In this document: positions 25,076 to 35,300 of the stretch, in pieces
Numbering within the stretch: the stretch's first letter is position 1
Layout: the number at the start of each line of letters is the position of its first letter
Assembly (NCBI GenBank): GCA_021904315.1
Contig: CM038917.1
Location: 744,001 to 808,000, forward strand
Origin: Sphagnum magellanicum
Taxonomy: Eukaryota; Streptophyta; Sphagnopsida; Sphagnales; Sphagnaceae
Length of the DNA stretch: 64,000 nucleotides
Direction of reading: 5' to 3'
Program-made: the position numbers and the translations under genes
Notes under the pieces: model-generated
The model's input: the letters and a program-made list of their open reading frames with translations, nothing else
Database searches by the model: none
Told to the model about the DNA's origin: nothing

Positions 25076-25292
25076 GGTGCATTCACACTTGGTGTTAGGG
25101 GCTCTAGAGTTGAGTCCCCTAACACGATGCTAGTCATTAATTAGGACTTACACCTACTTGCCATGAACATTTTATGTTAAGTTTAAACATTCATTTAACA
25201 TTAAGCTATCACCCATTTAACATTGCGTGCCACCTAGGATGCCACTAAGATTTTCATTTTAACAATGACTTAACATCAAGTGTGAATGCACC
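25076..25292 (+). mobile_element. MITE, 217 bp, copy 1 (partner at 43060-43275)
   Basis: The ends are inverted repeats: GGTGCATTCACACTTGGTGT on the left and ACATCAAGTGTGAATGCACC on the right, about 24 bp with few mismatches. A 216 bp element with the same ends and similar interior lies at 43060-43275 in the opposite orientation. The interior has a small hairpin (TTAGGGG...CCCCTAA) and CATTTAACATTAAGC-type words. Size, TIRs and absence of a reading frame fit a non-autonomous DNA transposon. No clear target duplication was seen at this copy. Confidence 0.85.
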
Positions 25293-25299
25293 ATAAGTA

Positions 25300-26085
25300 A
25301 ACAAGTGAAAACATCAAAACACCAAAGTCAATAAAAACACACACAAAAGAGTTGGGTTTCTCAAAGCACCCTTAAGAGAGTTCTACTTTGTTGGTTTAAC
25401 AACAATCATCTCTCCTCAAAAGATGTCAAAAGGAAACAATTGTGTGCACAAGTAATGAAACCCTAAAAAATTTCAGATCACCAAATCCAGCAATTTCATT
25501 GGCCATAGCATTTTTTCTTCAACACTTACATATAAGCCTATTCATCACCCTCTGTATATTAGTACACTAATATTATAACCTTTGTTTGTATACAAAGCAT
25601 GTTTAAAAATTAAATTAAATTAAAAAAATAATTTGCAAAGTAGCTAGCAATATTAACTACATAATTATATAAGTATATGTGTCTGTGTGTAGTAACTAGC
25701 TGTTTCTAAAGGCATCTAAGAATCAATGTTTTTTGGGGGATTGAAATTATAATCCATTATAAATAAATAAATAAATATATATTTGCACTGTTCTTTTTTC
25801 TTGAAATTTTTTGTTGTTTTTGTCAACTATTGTAAATTTAACTAAATTTGCTATTTTTTTGGGAGAAAAATCTCAAACTTTTGTATATCACAAAATTGAA
25901 AATAAAATATTAAATAAATAATAAATAAATATGAATATGAATATAATTTATATTTATTTAAAATGAATTTTAAATATTATTATTTAAATTATTTATTTAT
26001 TTAAATTATTTAATAAAATTTATTTATATTTAATAAATTTAATTAAATTTTTTTTTTTGCAGTGATTGAAAATTGTAAAATGAGG
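25300..26085. other. AT-rich spacer
   Basis: Very AT-rich, with TAAATAAATAAAT-type simple sequence at 25900-26050. Nothing gene-like. Confidence 0.6.
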
Positions 26086-26090
26086 AAAGG

Positions 26091-26225
26091 GCCCAGTACA
26101 GGCTGTACTGGGCGTCCCTTACGTAGGGGAAGGGTCGGAAAATAGACCATTCTGGATCTTTTACCCGTTCCCCCTTGGCCTACCGGCCTCAAGCAAGCCA
26201 GAAGGGTCTATTTTCAGAGACCCTT
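26091..26225. repeat. GC-richer island with two nested hairpins
   Basis: A short perfect inverted repeat, GCCCAGTAC / GTACTGGGC (about 26091-26113), is followed by a longer imperfect one. The left arm is 26130-26155 (AAGGGTCGGAAAATAGACC...) and the right arm 26198-26225 (CCAGAAGGGTCTATTTTC...), with a loop of about 42 nt. The segment is visibly more GC-rich than its flanks, suggesting inserted DNA. Class unknown. Confidence 0.75.
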
Positions 26226-26429
26226 CTCCTATTACATTACATACACACAGGCTGGTCTGGAAGAAGCTGGAAAGGAGAAAAGCTCAGCATGTGCACTCGG
26301 CAAAAGAAAAAAGAAAAAAGAAAAAAAGAAAAGGAAAAGAAAAACTTCCTTAGCCTACTGGTTAAAAGTTTAAAAGAAAATTATTTTAATTTGCTCAATT
26401 TTGTGAGTACGTAGCTAGCCAGCTGCCAG

Positions 26430-26780
26430 AGTGGCCGTGATCCTCAGGAAGTTTAGCCAAATTTGGCTAAAAGCCACATATGAAAGTAATGATTAAAAAA
26501 AAAATTCTTCTATCTGTATTTTTGGCTATCTACTTGAAGAAGGACCATCATGTATAGAAAGAAAGAAATATCTGCTATCTTTGAAAAAAGAAAAGAAAAA
26601 ACTATATTTTTTCTTTTTTCAAAAAACTATATATACTTTTGGCTACGTACACTTGAAGAACAAATGTAGAGAAAGAAATTCCAACGAATTTTCTTAAATT
26701 TTGGTCGAATTATTCTGGCTATTGAAAATCTCAAAAAAGGCACTTGAAATTTTCGCACTTTACAGCAAAAAAAATTACTA
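26430..26780. repeat. Copy of the TAGCCAAATTTGGCTA family with TTTTGGCTA subrepeats
   Basis: 26452-26472 has the palindrome TTAGCCAAATTTGGCTAA, followed by ATGAAAGTAATGATTAAAA as in other copies. Downstream, TTTTTGGCTATCTACTTGAAGAA (about 26518) and TTTTGGCTACGTACACTTGAAG (about 26636), and again near 27195, form a loose internal repeat. This is the same family as 56415-56580. Confidence 0.6.
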
Positions 26781-26790
26781 TATCTTTTTG

Positions 26791-26878
26791 GCTATACATA
26801 TATAGCCACCCAAAAGCCTTTTTAAGCCTTTAAAAAAAAAAAAAAACCAAGGCTTTTTGGGTGGTGGCTATATATAGC
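26791..26878. repeat. 30 bp inverted repeat (fold-back) with short A-rich loop
   Basis: Left arm 26791-26820 (GCTATACATATATAGCCACC then CAAAAGCCTT) pairs with right arm 26849-26878 (AAGGCTTTTTGGGTGGTGGC then TATATATAGC). There are a few mismatches and a 28 nt A-rich loop. It abuts the 31 bp minisatellite. Confidence 0.85.
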
Positions 26879-26905
26879 ACCCCCCAAAAAAAAAAGTTGT
26901 TCCCA

Positions 26906-27110
26906 AACAAAAGAGTTCCCACAATCGACGCAATCGAACAAAAGAGTTCCCACAATCGACGCAATCGAACAAAAGAGTTCCCACAATCGACGCAATCGAA
27001 CAAAAGAGTTCCCACAATCGACGCAATCGAACAAAAGAGGTCCCACAATCGACGCAATCGAACAAAAGAGTTCCCACAATCGACGCAATCCAACAAAAGA
27101 GTTCCCACAA
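26906..27110. repeat. 31 bp minisatellite, 6.6 copies
   Basis: Units start at 26906, 26937, 26968, 26999, 27030 and 27061, with a partial unit at 27092. The unit reads AACAAAAGAGTTCCCACAAT then CGACGCAATCG. Copies are nearly identical (one G in place of T at about 27039, one C at about 27091), so the array is young. Because 31 is not a multiple of 3, long frames through it are an artefact of the repeat. Confidence 0.95.
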
Positions 27111-27610
27111 ATGAAGCAACTGGCGCCACGCAACGAAAAAATCCAAGCGAAAAAAAAGGAAAAAAAAAAAAAAAAAAAAACCAATATTCTCCTATTTTTG
27201 GCTACTAGGTACCTACTTGAAGAAAACAAATACAGGTATAGAAATAAATCCAGCTATAGATTTTTCTTCCATTTTATAGACTATCTAATTATTTTGGCTA
27301 TTGAAAAATCTCAAAAAAAGGCACTTAAAAAAATGTTTTGCCAACTATAGCTTGTAGGCTGCCAGAAAACACAAAAGAGAAAAAAAACAAAAGGCAAGGT
27401 CTTTAGACCGGTTGCTTGTCAAAGGCGATGGCTACATGCCTCACAAGGACACGAAGAAGAAGAAGGAGAAGGAGAAGAAGGAGCGAGGTGCTTTCTATGC
27501 CAAAGCAAGCTTTGATGTTGCATGAACATGAACAAGACATGAACAAGAAAAGAAAATACTTGTGAGCTCACCCAACACGTCAACGCCGATAAAGTCTAGA
27601 GATCACCTAA

Positions 27611-27690
27611 CAGAAGAAGAAGAAGAAGAAGAAGCAGCAGCAGCAGCAGCAGAAGAAGAAGAAGAAAAGAAAGAAAGAAAGTAGAGAGGA
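27611..27690. repeat. GAA/CAG/GAA compound microsatellite upstream of the GT14 gene
   Basis: (AGA)n, then (GCA)n of about six units, then (AGA)n and AAAG repeats. It lies about 750 bp before the GT14 start codon, possibly in its promoter or a long 5' leader. Confidence 0.9.
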
Positions 27691-28434
27691 ATTTTAGTCA
27701 AGTGACTAATTCAAGCAGCAAAACAAAGTGGGGAGAGCTCCTCCTAGTGCTTCTTCTACTTGTGATCTCGACCTTGGAGTTTTCAGTTCTGGGAATTGAG
27801 AATCTAAAGCTGGGAGCAGCTTCATAGTTTGTTATGTGAATTCTCTGAGATTAGTGCAAGAGGAGCTTGATGAGCTTGAGACTTGAGAGTTTAATTTCAG
27901 CTGAAAAATATCTGATATCTCTTCCAGATGATGGGTTTTTTTTTTTAGAGAAGCTCATGATCATGAGAGCTGGAGGAAGAGTTCCTGATTAGTTGATTCT
28001 TTTGTTAAATTTTGGATATCAAAGTTTTGTAGGGGTTTAGAGATCAGCGGAGCTTGAAAGATTATCAGACTAGCTCTAGCTAGATCATATATAGCTCATG
28101 TCTGCTTGAGCTGCGGCGTCATGCAGCTTGATCTAGAGGTGTTAAGGTGGAATATTAGGTGATTGAACTGCTGCAGGAGTTCCGATCTTTGACTGCAAGT
28201 TACATGTAGTTTTTTAGCAGTAGCTGAGGATCAGCTGAAGGTCAGTTGAAGATCAGACTGCAGGAGTTTGAATCTTCATGCAGCTAGCTCAGATGGGTAA
28301 TTCTCGAACGGTATGATCTACAGGTTCGCAATAACTGAAAGAGGCAAAGAATTAGAAGAAGAAGAAGACGACGAAGAAGAAGTGCGCACAGAAAAAGATT
28401 GAAAGAAGAAGAAGAAGAAGTGACGATAAAGATC

Positions 28435-31141
28435 ATGACGGCTCCAAACGGATCAGTAGTCCAGCAGGAGGTACCAGCGGAGGAGGAGACACAGCATGAC
28501 GACGTTGAGGCGGCGTCTGCAGACGTTGTTATACAGAAGCTGCAGCAATCGGTTGCAGTCAGCTTGAAAAGGTCCAGAAATGTGTTATCAACCCCCGCCG
28601 GAGCAGCAGCAGCTCCAGCTCCAGCAGCGGCGTATTTGCAGTCGATCAAGGTGGGATTCTTCAAGGATGGAGCTGCACGCGGCACAGGCTTCATGAGCAT
28701 CACAAGTCTGGTACTGGCGGCGTTCCTTTTGTTTGGAAGCGGAGGTCTTGTGGGAGTTCTCACCAGTTTTCAAAGCTTCACCTACTTCACAAACCCTGCA
28801 GGATTTCTCAAGACATCCTTCTCTCCCCCTACTAATTCCAACTTCTCGCAGCTGCGGCAGTCCACGAATCTCCATGATCTGCAGCTGCTAGTTCCGCTTG
28901 AAACCACCTCTGCTGCAGCTGGTCCTCAGCAACAGCACCCGACAGCCAGTATTCACAACACGGCCTCGACGACCTCGACCGATCCTGTTGAAGCTCATGA
29001 TGCTACTGATACTGATGATGATGATGAGGCTGATGATGATACGACTGATGAAGCTCGTGATGAAGCTTTGGTTTCTAGTAATTCTTCGCTGGCAGAAGAT
29101 GAGAGGACCACGAATATTAAGAAGTATGCTCAAGAACAACGTCAGAATCCTGATCATCAAGCAGAGCAAGCTGCAGCTGTGATCAATCACCGGCAGCTTG
29201 CAATAACAACTTCCGTCTTGTTCCATAACATGGAAGATGAAGAGCTTATGTACAAAGCATCCATGATGAAGACGACGACGACGACGGCTGCTGCTACTGC
29301 TGCTGAGGCTCATACTGGGACCATGCTGCAGGAGGAAGCTAAGATTGCTTTCCTTTTCTTGACTCGTGGAGCTTTGCCGCTGGGAGCTCTTTGGGATGCA
29401 TACTTCGAAGGACACGAAGGAAGATACTCCATTTATGTTCATGCGCATCCCAATTTCTTGGAGGATCCCACAATCTCTTCCTCTTCTGTCTTCTTCCGCC
29501 GCTACATTCCCAGCAAGGTAAATGAGAGACACTGATCAGTCACAATAGGCATGATGCTCCCCACACAAACCTCATGATCCTTTCCAAAATCTTATTCCAA
29601 CTTCTCCTGAGAGCTGACTATTGATCATCTCCTTCCAAAAATCTTCTCAACTTCCTTCAAACTCCCTGCAAGTCCCCTTGAGCTGAACAGGAAGATCATC
29701 CTTTCTTCAATGTCTTGCTATTCTTCTTCTTCTCAACTTCCTTCAAATTCCCCAATGAGTCCCTGGAGGAAATCAGGCTTTGCAATTCTTCTTCTTCTTC
29801 TTCTTCCAAACTCCCCAAACAGTCCTACCAGATCTGGACTTTGAATTCTTCTTCTTGAAGTTCTTGAATTTGGCAAAGTAACTCTCCTTCAAGGGTTGAA
29901 GTTCTTCACATTTTCTAGCTCCTTCAAGTTGTTCCTGATCTTTTTTTTCTTTTTTTTTTTGCAAGCTTTCTGGTTTGAATAGAAATGGAAGTTTATTTGT
30001 TGATTTTGCAAAGTCAATTTGTTCTTTTTCATTGTTTCATGATCATCCAACCATCAACATTCAAAGTTTCAACCACCAATCAAAGTTCATGATCAATTGG
30101 GTTCATGCACAAATTATCCAACATCAACTTTGATTGTGAATGGATTGTGAATGAATTGATTGTTAGCTCACTTATTCATGAATTCTGCAATTAAACAATC
30201 AACCATCAATCAATACCCATAAACAAATTTGCAATTTCACTTTGGTGTATGTACATATGTAGGTTATTCCACTCTTCTTCGATACAAAATCAATCATTCA
30301 CAAGCTTTTTATTTTTGCAACTTTGATTGAATCATCAAGTTGTTGGTCGGTTTTGTTTTTGTTTGTGTACTGCATATGCTTCATGGTTTTTTAACTGCCG
30401 AAGAACACAACCCATTTTGGGGAAATTCAGTGCTAATGGAGTTTTCTGTGAAAACAGGTAGTGCGATGGGGTGAAATCAATGTGTTTGATGCAGAGAGGC
30501 GATTGTTGGCCAATGCTCTCCTTGATCCACAAAATGAGAGATTTGTACTCTTGTCCGAGTCTTGCATACCCATCACCAATTTCTCTTGGGCTTATGACTA
30601 CATTATCAAATCACAACATAGCTTTGTAAATTGCTTTGATGATGCGGGGCGAGGTGGTCGAGGACGATACCTCAGAATTAGACACCGACAAAAGCTTGGG
30701 CCTGAAGTAACCCTAAAGCAATGGAGGAAAGGAAGCCAATGGTTTGAAATGTCACGTGAGCTTGCACTTCTTGTTGTATCTGACACCAAGTACTATCCCA
30801 AGTTCAGGGACATCCTTTGTGGCGAACGTGGACATTGTTACATAGATGAGCATTATCTTCCCACCATGCTTAACATATTGGCACCTTCAAAGCTAGCAAA
30901 TCGAACCTTGACATATTTGTTTTTTCCTCGGCATGGTACTGGGGCACATCCTTTTGAGTGGCAGGCTGAAATGATCACCCAAGAAAATATTAGAAGGTTG
31001 AAGGAAGGCCACAATTGTACTTATAATGGAGAAAAACTCCACTCTGGTTGTCATTTATTTGCAAGGAAATTCAGTGCCACCACATTGGAGCCCCTTCTTA
31101 GGCTTGCTCCTACTATCCTTTGGAGGGATGAATTAGACTAA
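28435..31141 (+). CDS. Core-2/I-branching-type glycosyltransferase, GT14 / DUF266 family
   Basis: Exons 28435-29517 and 30458-31141 (intron 940 bp, GT-AG, phase 0) encode 588 aa. Topology is type II: a cytosolic Ala/Glu-rich N-terminus, one membrane helix at about 88-110 ([20 protein letters not shown]), a long low-complexity stem (115-300; acidic run [13 protein letters not shown] near 195-206), and a lumenal PF02485 domain at 303-588. Family blocks seen are [87 protein letters not shown] and [10 protein letters not shown]. Such plant proteins are thought to act in the Golgi on cell-wall or arabinogalactan glycans; substrate unknown. Where many relatives have an Asp-Trp-Ser motif (TYVDWS...HP), this one has [18 protein letters not shown] chose ATG 28435; the frame is open further upstream but without an ATG. 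If transcribed, the leader has a tiny upstream frame at 27928 (MMGFFF). Confidence 0.94.
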
Positions 31142-31540
31142 AAAGGATGAAGAGGACAATTCCATAGGTAGTCCAATAGACTCCCCATTTGATGAGTCTT
31201 TTGTTTGTACATGTAGAAAATGCACAGGTACCTGTCTTTCATAGCCAGCCGAGCTCTCAAAAGAGTGTGAAAGTGACCACTGATATAAATTGTTTGCAAA
31301 ACAACTTGAATACGGATGGGACCCAAGTTGCCCATTATCAAAGGAGGCTCTTTTTTCACACAACAACCATATGGGTGGTGGTATATATTTTTCATTGTTT
31401 TTAAGAAGTTGCACAAATGCAAATGACCAACGTTTTCATGTTTGGCCAGACCTTGGTAAGGTTATCAAATGACTCAGTTCTTGATGAGGATGAGATTTTC
31501 AGGTTCATCCCATCTTATGGAGAGAGAGGCGGAGAGACAC

Positions 31541-31583
31541 AGAGTTTGTGTGTGTGCGCACATGCACGTGCGTGCGCGCATGC

Positions 31584-31638
<55 letters not shown>
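31541..31638. repeat. (TG)n/(GA)n compound microsatellite downstream of GT14
   Basis: GTGTGTG with CGCA-type interruptions is followed by a pure TG run and then a pure GA run of about 15 units (to 31638). It lies 400 bp past the GT14 stop. Confidence 0.93.
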
Positions 31639-31639
<1 letters not shown>

Positions 31640-32295
31640 AACAATTGCTAAAAATGTGAGAAAACATACAATTTGAATTGGTCATAGTGATTGCTGCATT
31701 CGCAATTTTGATTTGGCACAAGGGACCAGTCTCAAGAAAAATGACTTCCCTTGAGCTCTTTGACGTTGTGACTTCCCCTGCAAAAAATTATACAAAAAGA
31801 AAATCTCATTACAGTCAAGCTCTTGCTATTAGCTTTCATCGCAATTTCAAGACTGAATTCTTCTCATGCACAACAAGGTTATGTAAGGTAGAAGAACAAC
31901 CACAATTAACTCATTCATGATAATCACATGTCATTTAATGACTTATACTTCTAATTAAGCCAGAGTAATCAAGGTAAACATGTTCACCTTACGCTTATTA
32001 GTTGGAGTGGTCCTTTTCCAACAGAGGATTGATCGGTGACGACGGGGTTCTAACCTCCTCCTGATTATTAGTTTTCAAAGACACCAGCCCAATCAATCAG
32101 ATGACAAAAATGATAATACTAACCAATGCATGCTAGTCTTGTTGCCGCATATGATTTAGGGTTTAGGGTTTTTGCAGGAATTATTGTCCAATTTGGAATT
32201 CCAACAATGAAATGAGGTTCGATACTTTGATCATGACAAACACTATTTGCAGTTTGGAAATTTGCAATACTTTGCTAAATGGGAAGTTTTTTGCA
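31640..32295. other. Short intergenic region between convergent GT14 and STICHEL-like genes
   Basis: The 1.16 kb between the two stop codons should hold both 3' UTRs. Nothing coding was seen. A short TTTAGGG word pair is at 32157. Confidence 0.6.
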
Positions 32296-32299
32296 GCAC

Positions 32300-32353
32300 T
32301 TACGAATTCCGTCTTTCAGCTCTTGATGATGTAAGGGCAGCAACTACCCCACC

Positions 32354-32387
<34 letters not shown>

Positions 32388-35300
32388 GGCTTCATCCCAT
32401 TTTGCGAGTTTGATCTCTTGCGTAACTTTTGATTTGCATCCAACTTTTGCAACTGCCGCCTTTTATGCTGCTGCTTCATCAAATTTGTGACTCGATCACC
32501 ATCCTTTGAAGCTTCTTCCTTTGAGGCTTGCCACTCAGTGGCATGCTCAATTCCAATGCCCCTCCTCCTGCTGCTGCTGCTGGGACCTCTTTCCTCGACT
32601 ACCCCAGCTGTTGTTAAGTTCCCCTCTATGGCCATACCCATGAGGAGCTTGTTGTCTTTTGAGTCTTTTGAAGAGGGGGGTAATTGTGAGTTGTTGAATT
32701 TTACTAGGTTGATTTGAAGCTCTACAGGACAATTGAGCACCATTTGGAAAGCATGGCAAACCCGACTCCTTAACCTCTCTGCCTTTGTTTTGTGCTCCAG
32801 CTGCTGAAACTCCAATTTGGCAATGGCATGAGTTTCATCTGGCCAAACCCACAAGTAACCTGTCAATCAAAAATGGGCATTTGAACAATGATGTTTTCCT
32901 TTAAAATAAGAAAAGAACAGCATTTTCTGATGGTAATAAATCACTAAAAAAGAGCAAAACACAAGTCTTCCCAAAAGGGTCGATTTGCAAAGAAGAATGC
33001 CTTACCATTGGCAACACTCAAAGCACGTAAGTTGGCATGAGAATGTAGGAACTTTCGCAGTGCATCAGAATGGATGAATTGAAGGACCCGATTCCAAACA
33101 TTCTTCCGACCTTGACGGTTAAGCCTGTGAAACCCACTGGAGTACACATGCTTGGAAGAAAATTCAGAGACATTATTTGACACATCATCCACTTGTGCCC
33201 AATACTGCTGGTTTGATCTATGCTTGTTGCGCTGATGGACATTTTCCAATGATGCCTTAGCAGAATGCACCTTGTCTTCTTCTGCTTGAATTCTGTCCAA
33301 TGGATGAATTCTGTCCAATGGAAGTGTTTGAATTTCTGCTGAATGCACGATTGATTTTCCAGCCAATTCTGTCTCCTTGACAACAACAGCAGCCTCAAAT
33401 GAAACTGGGCTATTGTAGGTGATACTCGAGTTAAAAGAAGAGGAGGGTAGAAAGGAGCGATCAGGTGCAAATTGCAGTAACGCAGCTATTAACCAAGTAG
33501 GTTGATCTCCTGCAACTCGTAACTGCTTCTCTACCTCTGATAAGACCTTCAATGCTTGACGAAGCCGTCGTAGTTCTTCCTTTCTTGCTGCAAAATTTTT
33601 AGGGTCATTTTACAGTCACTGCATTTTACTTCATTCACCTTCAGATTCAAATGCAAAGGAAGTAGGCAACAGAACTTCAAATTGGGGTGGGTAGGGTGCT
33701 TCAAATTTCATGGCCAGTTTTTGTGGATAACATTCAGGTTCATTCATTCTATCTACTTTTTTTTTTTGTGTTTCCAAAGTGGCCCAAAATCAATAATACT
33801 ACTGATCATAACAACAACAACAACAACAACAATAATAATAGGAGTTGTTACTTATATAATATTCACTTACAAAAGTTCCTTTTGAAAAAGCTGTCTTCAC
33901 GGATTTCAAGTTGTTGTTGCACATTGAATGTACTCCCTGCGAGAAGGTTGGTGATGAGAGTTGCCAACTGTGATGCCAATGACAATGCATCCACACCCAG
34001 ATCCAATAGCTGCTGCATACCTCTCACCGTGTGCACTGTATTCGCAGATAGTGCAAAATCCAATAAATCTAACAGCTTGTTCTCTGGAATCAGCCCTGCC
34101 TGCAATGGTCTCCCAAAAAAAAAATAATTAAAAAAAGCTTTCATCACTTCTACCTTATTGCATTTTTTTGCATTGCAGAATTGGAGGAGTAGAGAGCTTC
34201 TTGGCTTACAAGCTCTCGAACCATATCTGACGAGATGGTTGTATCCAAGAGGCTTAATTGATCCAACATCACTTCTGCATCCCGGAGAGACCCATCAGCT
34301 CTTGAAGCAATAATGGAAAACGCTTCCTCATCAACAGCCAAGCTTTCCTTCACCGCAAGCCATTGAAGACGTTTGATTATATCAGACTCCTTTATTTTGC
34401 AGAACGAGAATCTTTGACACCTGCCAGGCTGGTTTCCATTGTCATTCCACAAAGAAAAGCAAGAGGATTAGGGTTAACCCAGATTTTAATTCCTTACTTT
34501 TTTCTTTCTTTTTTCTTTTCTTTTGGGGCAGAAGGGGAGGGGCGGGACGAGGGTGCTACTTCTCTCAAAGTCAAAACTTAATAAAAATTATATATATATA
34601 TATGTGTGTGTGAAAATCAATTATCCTTTCCATGCTGCTCAAACCTCCAACAGTTCCAATTATTAATTCATGAACTCAATTAATTGATAATTTTTTTGGG
34701 AAAAGGTGACAATGGCACAAATCTTTATCTTAAATTTCAAATGCAAAAGTTGTTCATCTGTTGTGGCTATTTGTCAGGGACACTTGCTGAATAAGAAGTC
34801 ATAATACATCACAGAGGAAAACATAATGTGGGTAATTTAGGGTTTAGGGTACCCTAGAGATTGCTGGATAAGGATTCCTACATAAACAGAGGAAAAAACA
34901 TATTGTGGGTAATGGGTTTAGGGTTTAAGGTACCCTAGAGGTTGCTGAATAAGAAGTCATACATCACTGAGGAAAACAAGCAATGTGGGTAATGGGTTTA
35001 GGGTTCAGGGTTTAAGGTACCCTAAAAGCTCAAAGAAACAGACTGACTGAATAGCCATTCAAGCAAACAAAATTGATCAAACAGATTACGCATTCCAAGA
35101 GTAGAACAACACAAAGGGTGTACCTGGAAATCACTGTCAAAGGGAGCTGCTCTGATTCAGTAGTAACAAGAATGAAGACCACATTATAATTCTCATTCAC
35201 AGGTGCCACCATCGGTTCTTCTTCCAAGGCTTTGAGAAACACATTCCAGACTTGGGTACTCAAAAGATTGCACCCTTCAACAATGAACACTTTGTAGTGG

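Noticed and set aside
26822..27229. Repeated-motif frames such as RLRRLWELFCSIASIVG
   Set aside because: The 31 bp period forces a 31-residue protein period on both strands; it is a minisatellite, not a gene.
28284..29532. Long minus-strand frames opposite GT14 exon 1
   Set aside because: Shadows of a GC- and repeat-rich coding exon; no family similarity, whereas the plus strand encodes a clear glycosyltransferase.
34820..35020. Telomere or subtelomere
   Set aside because: Only two or three TTTAGGG units at a time, within an intron of an intact gene; not a chromosome end.
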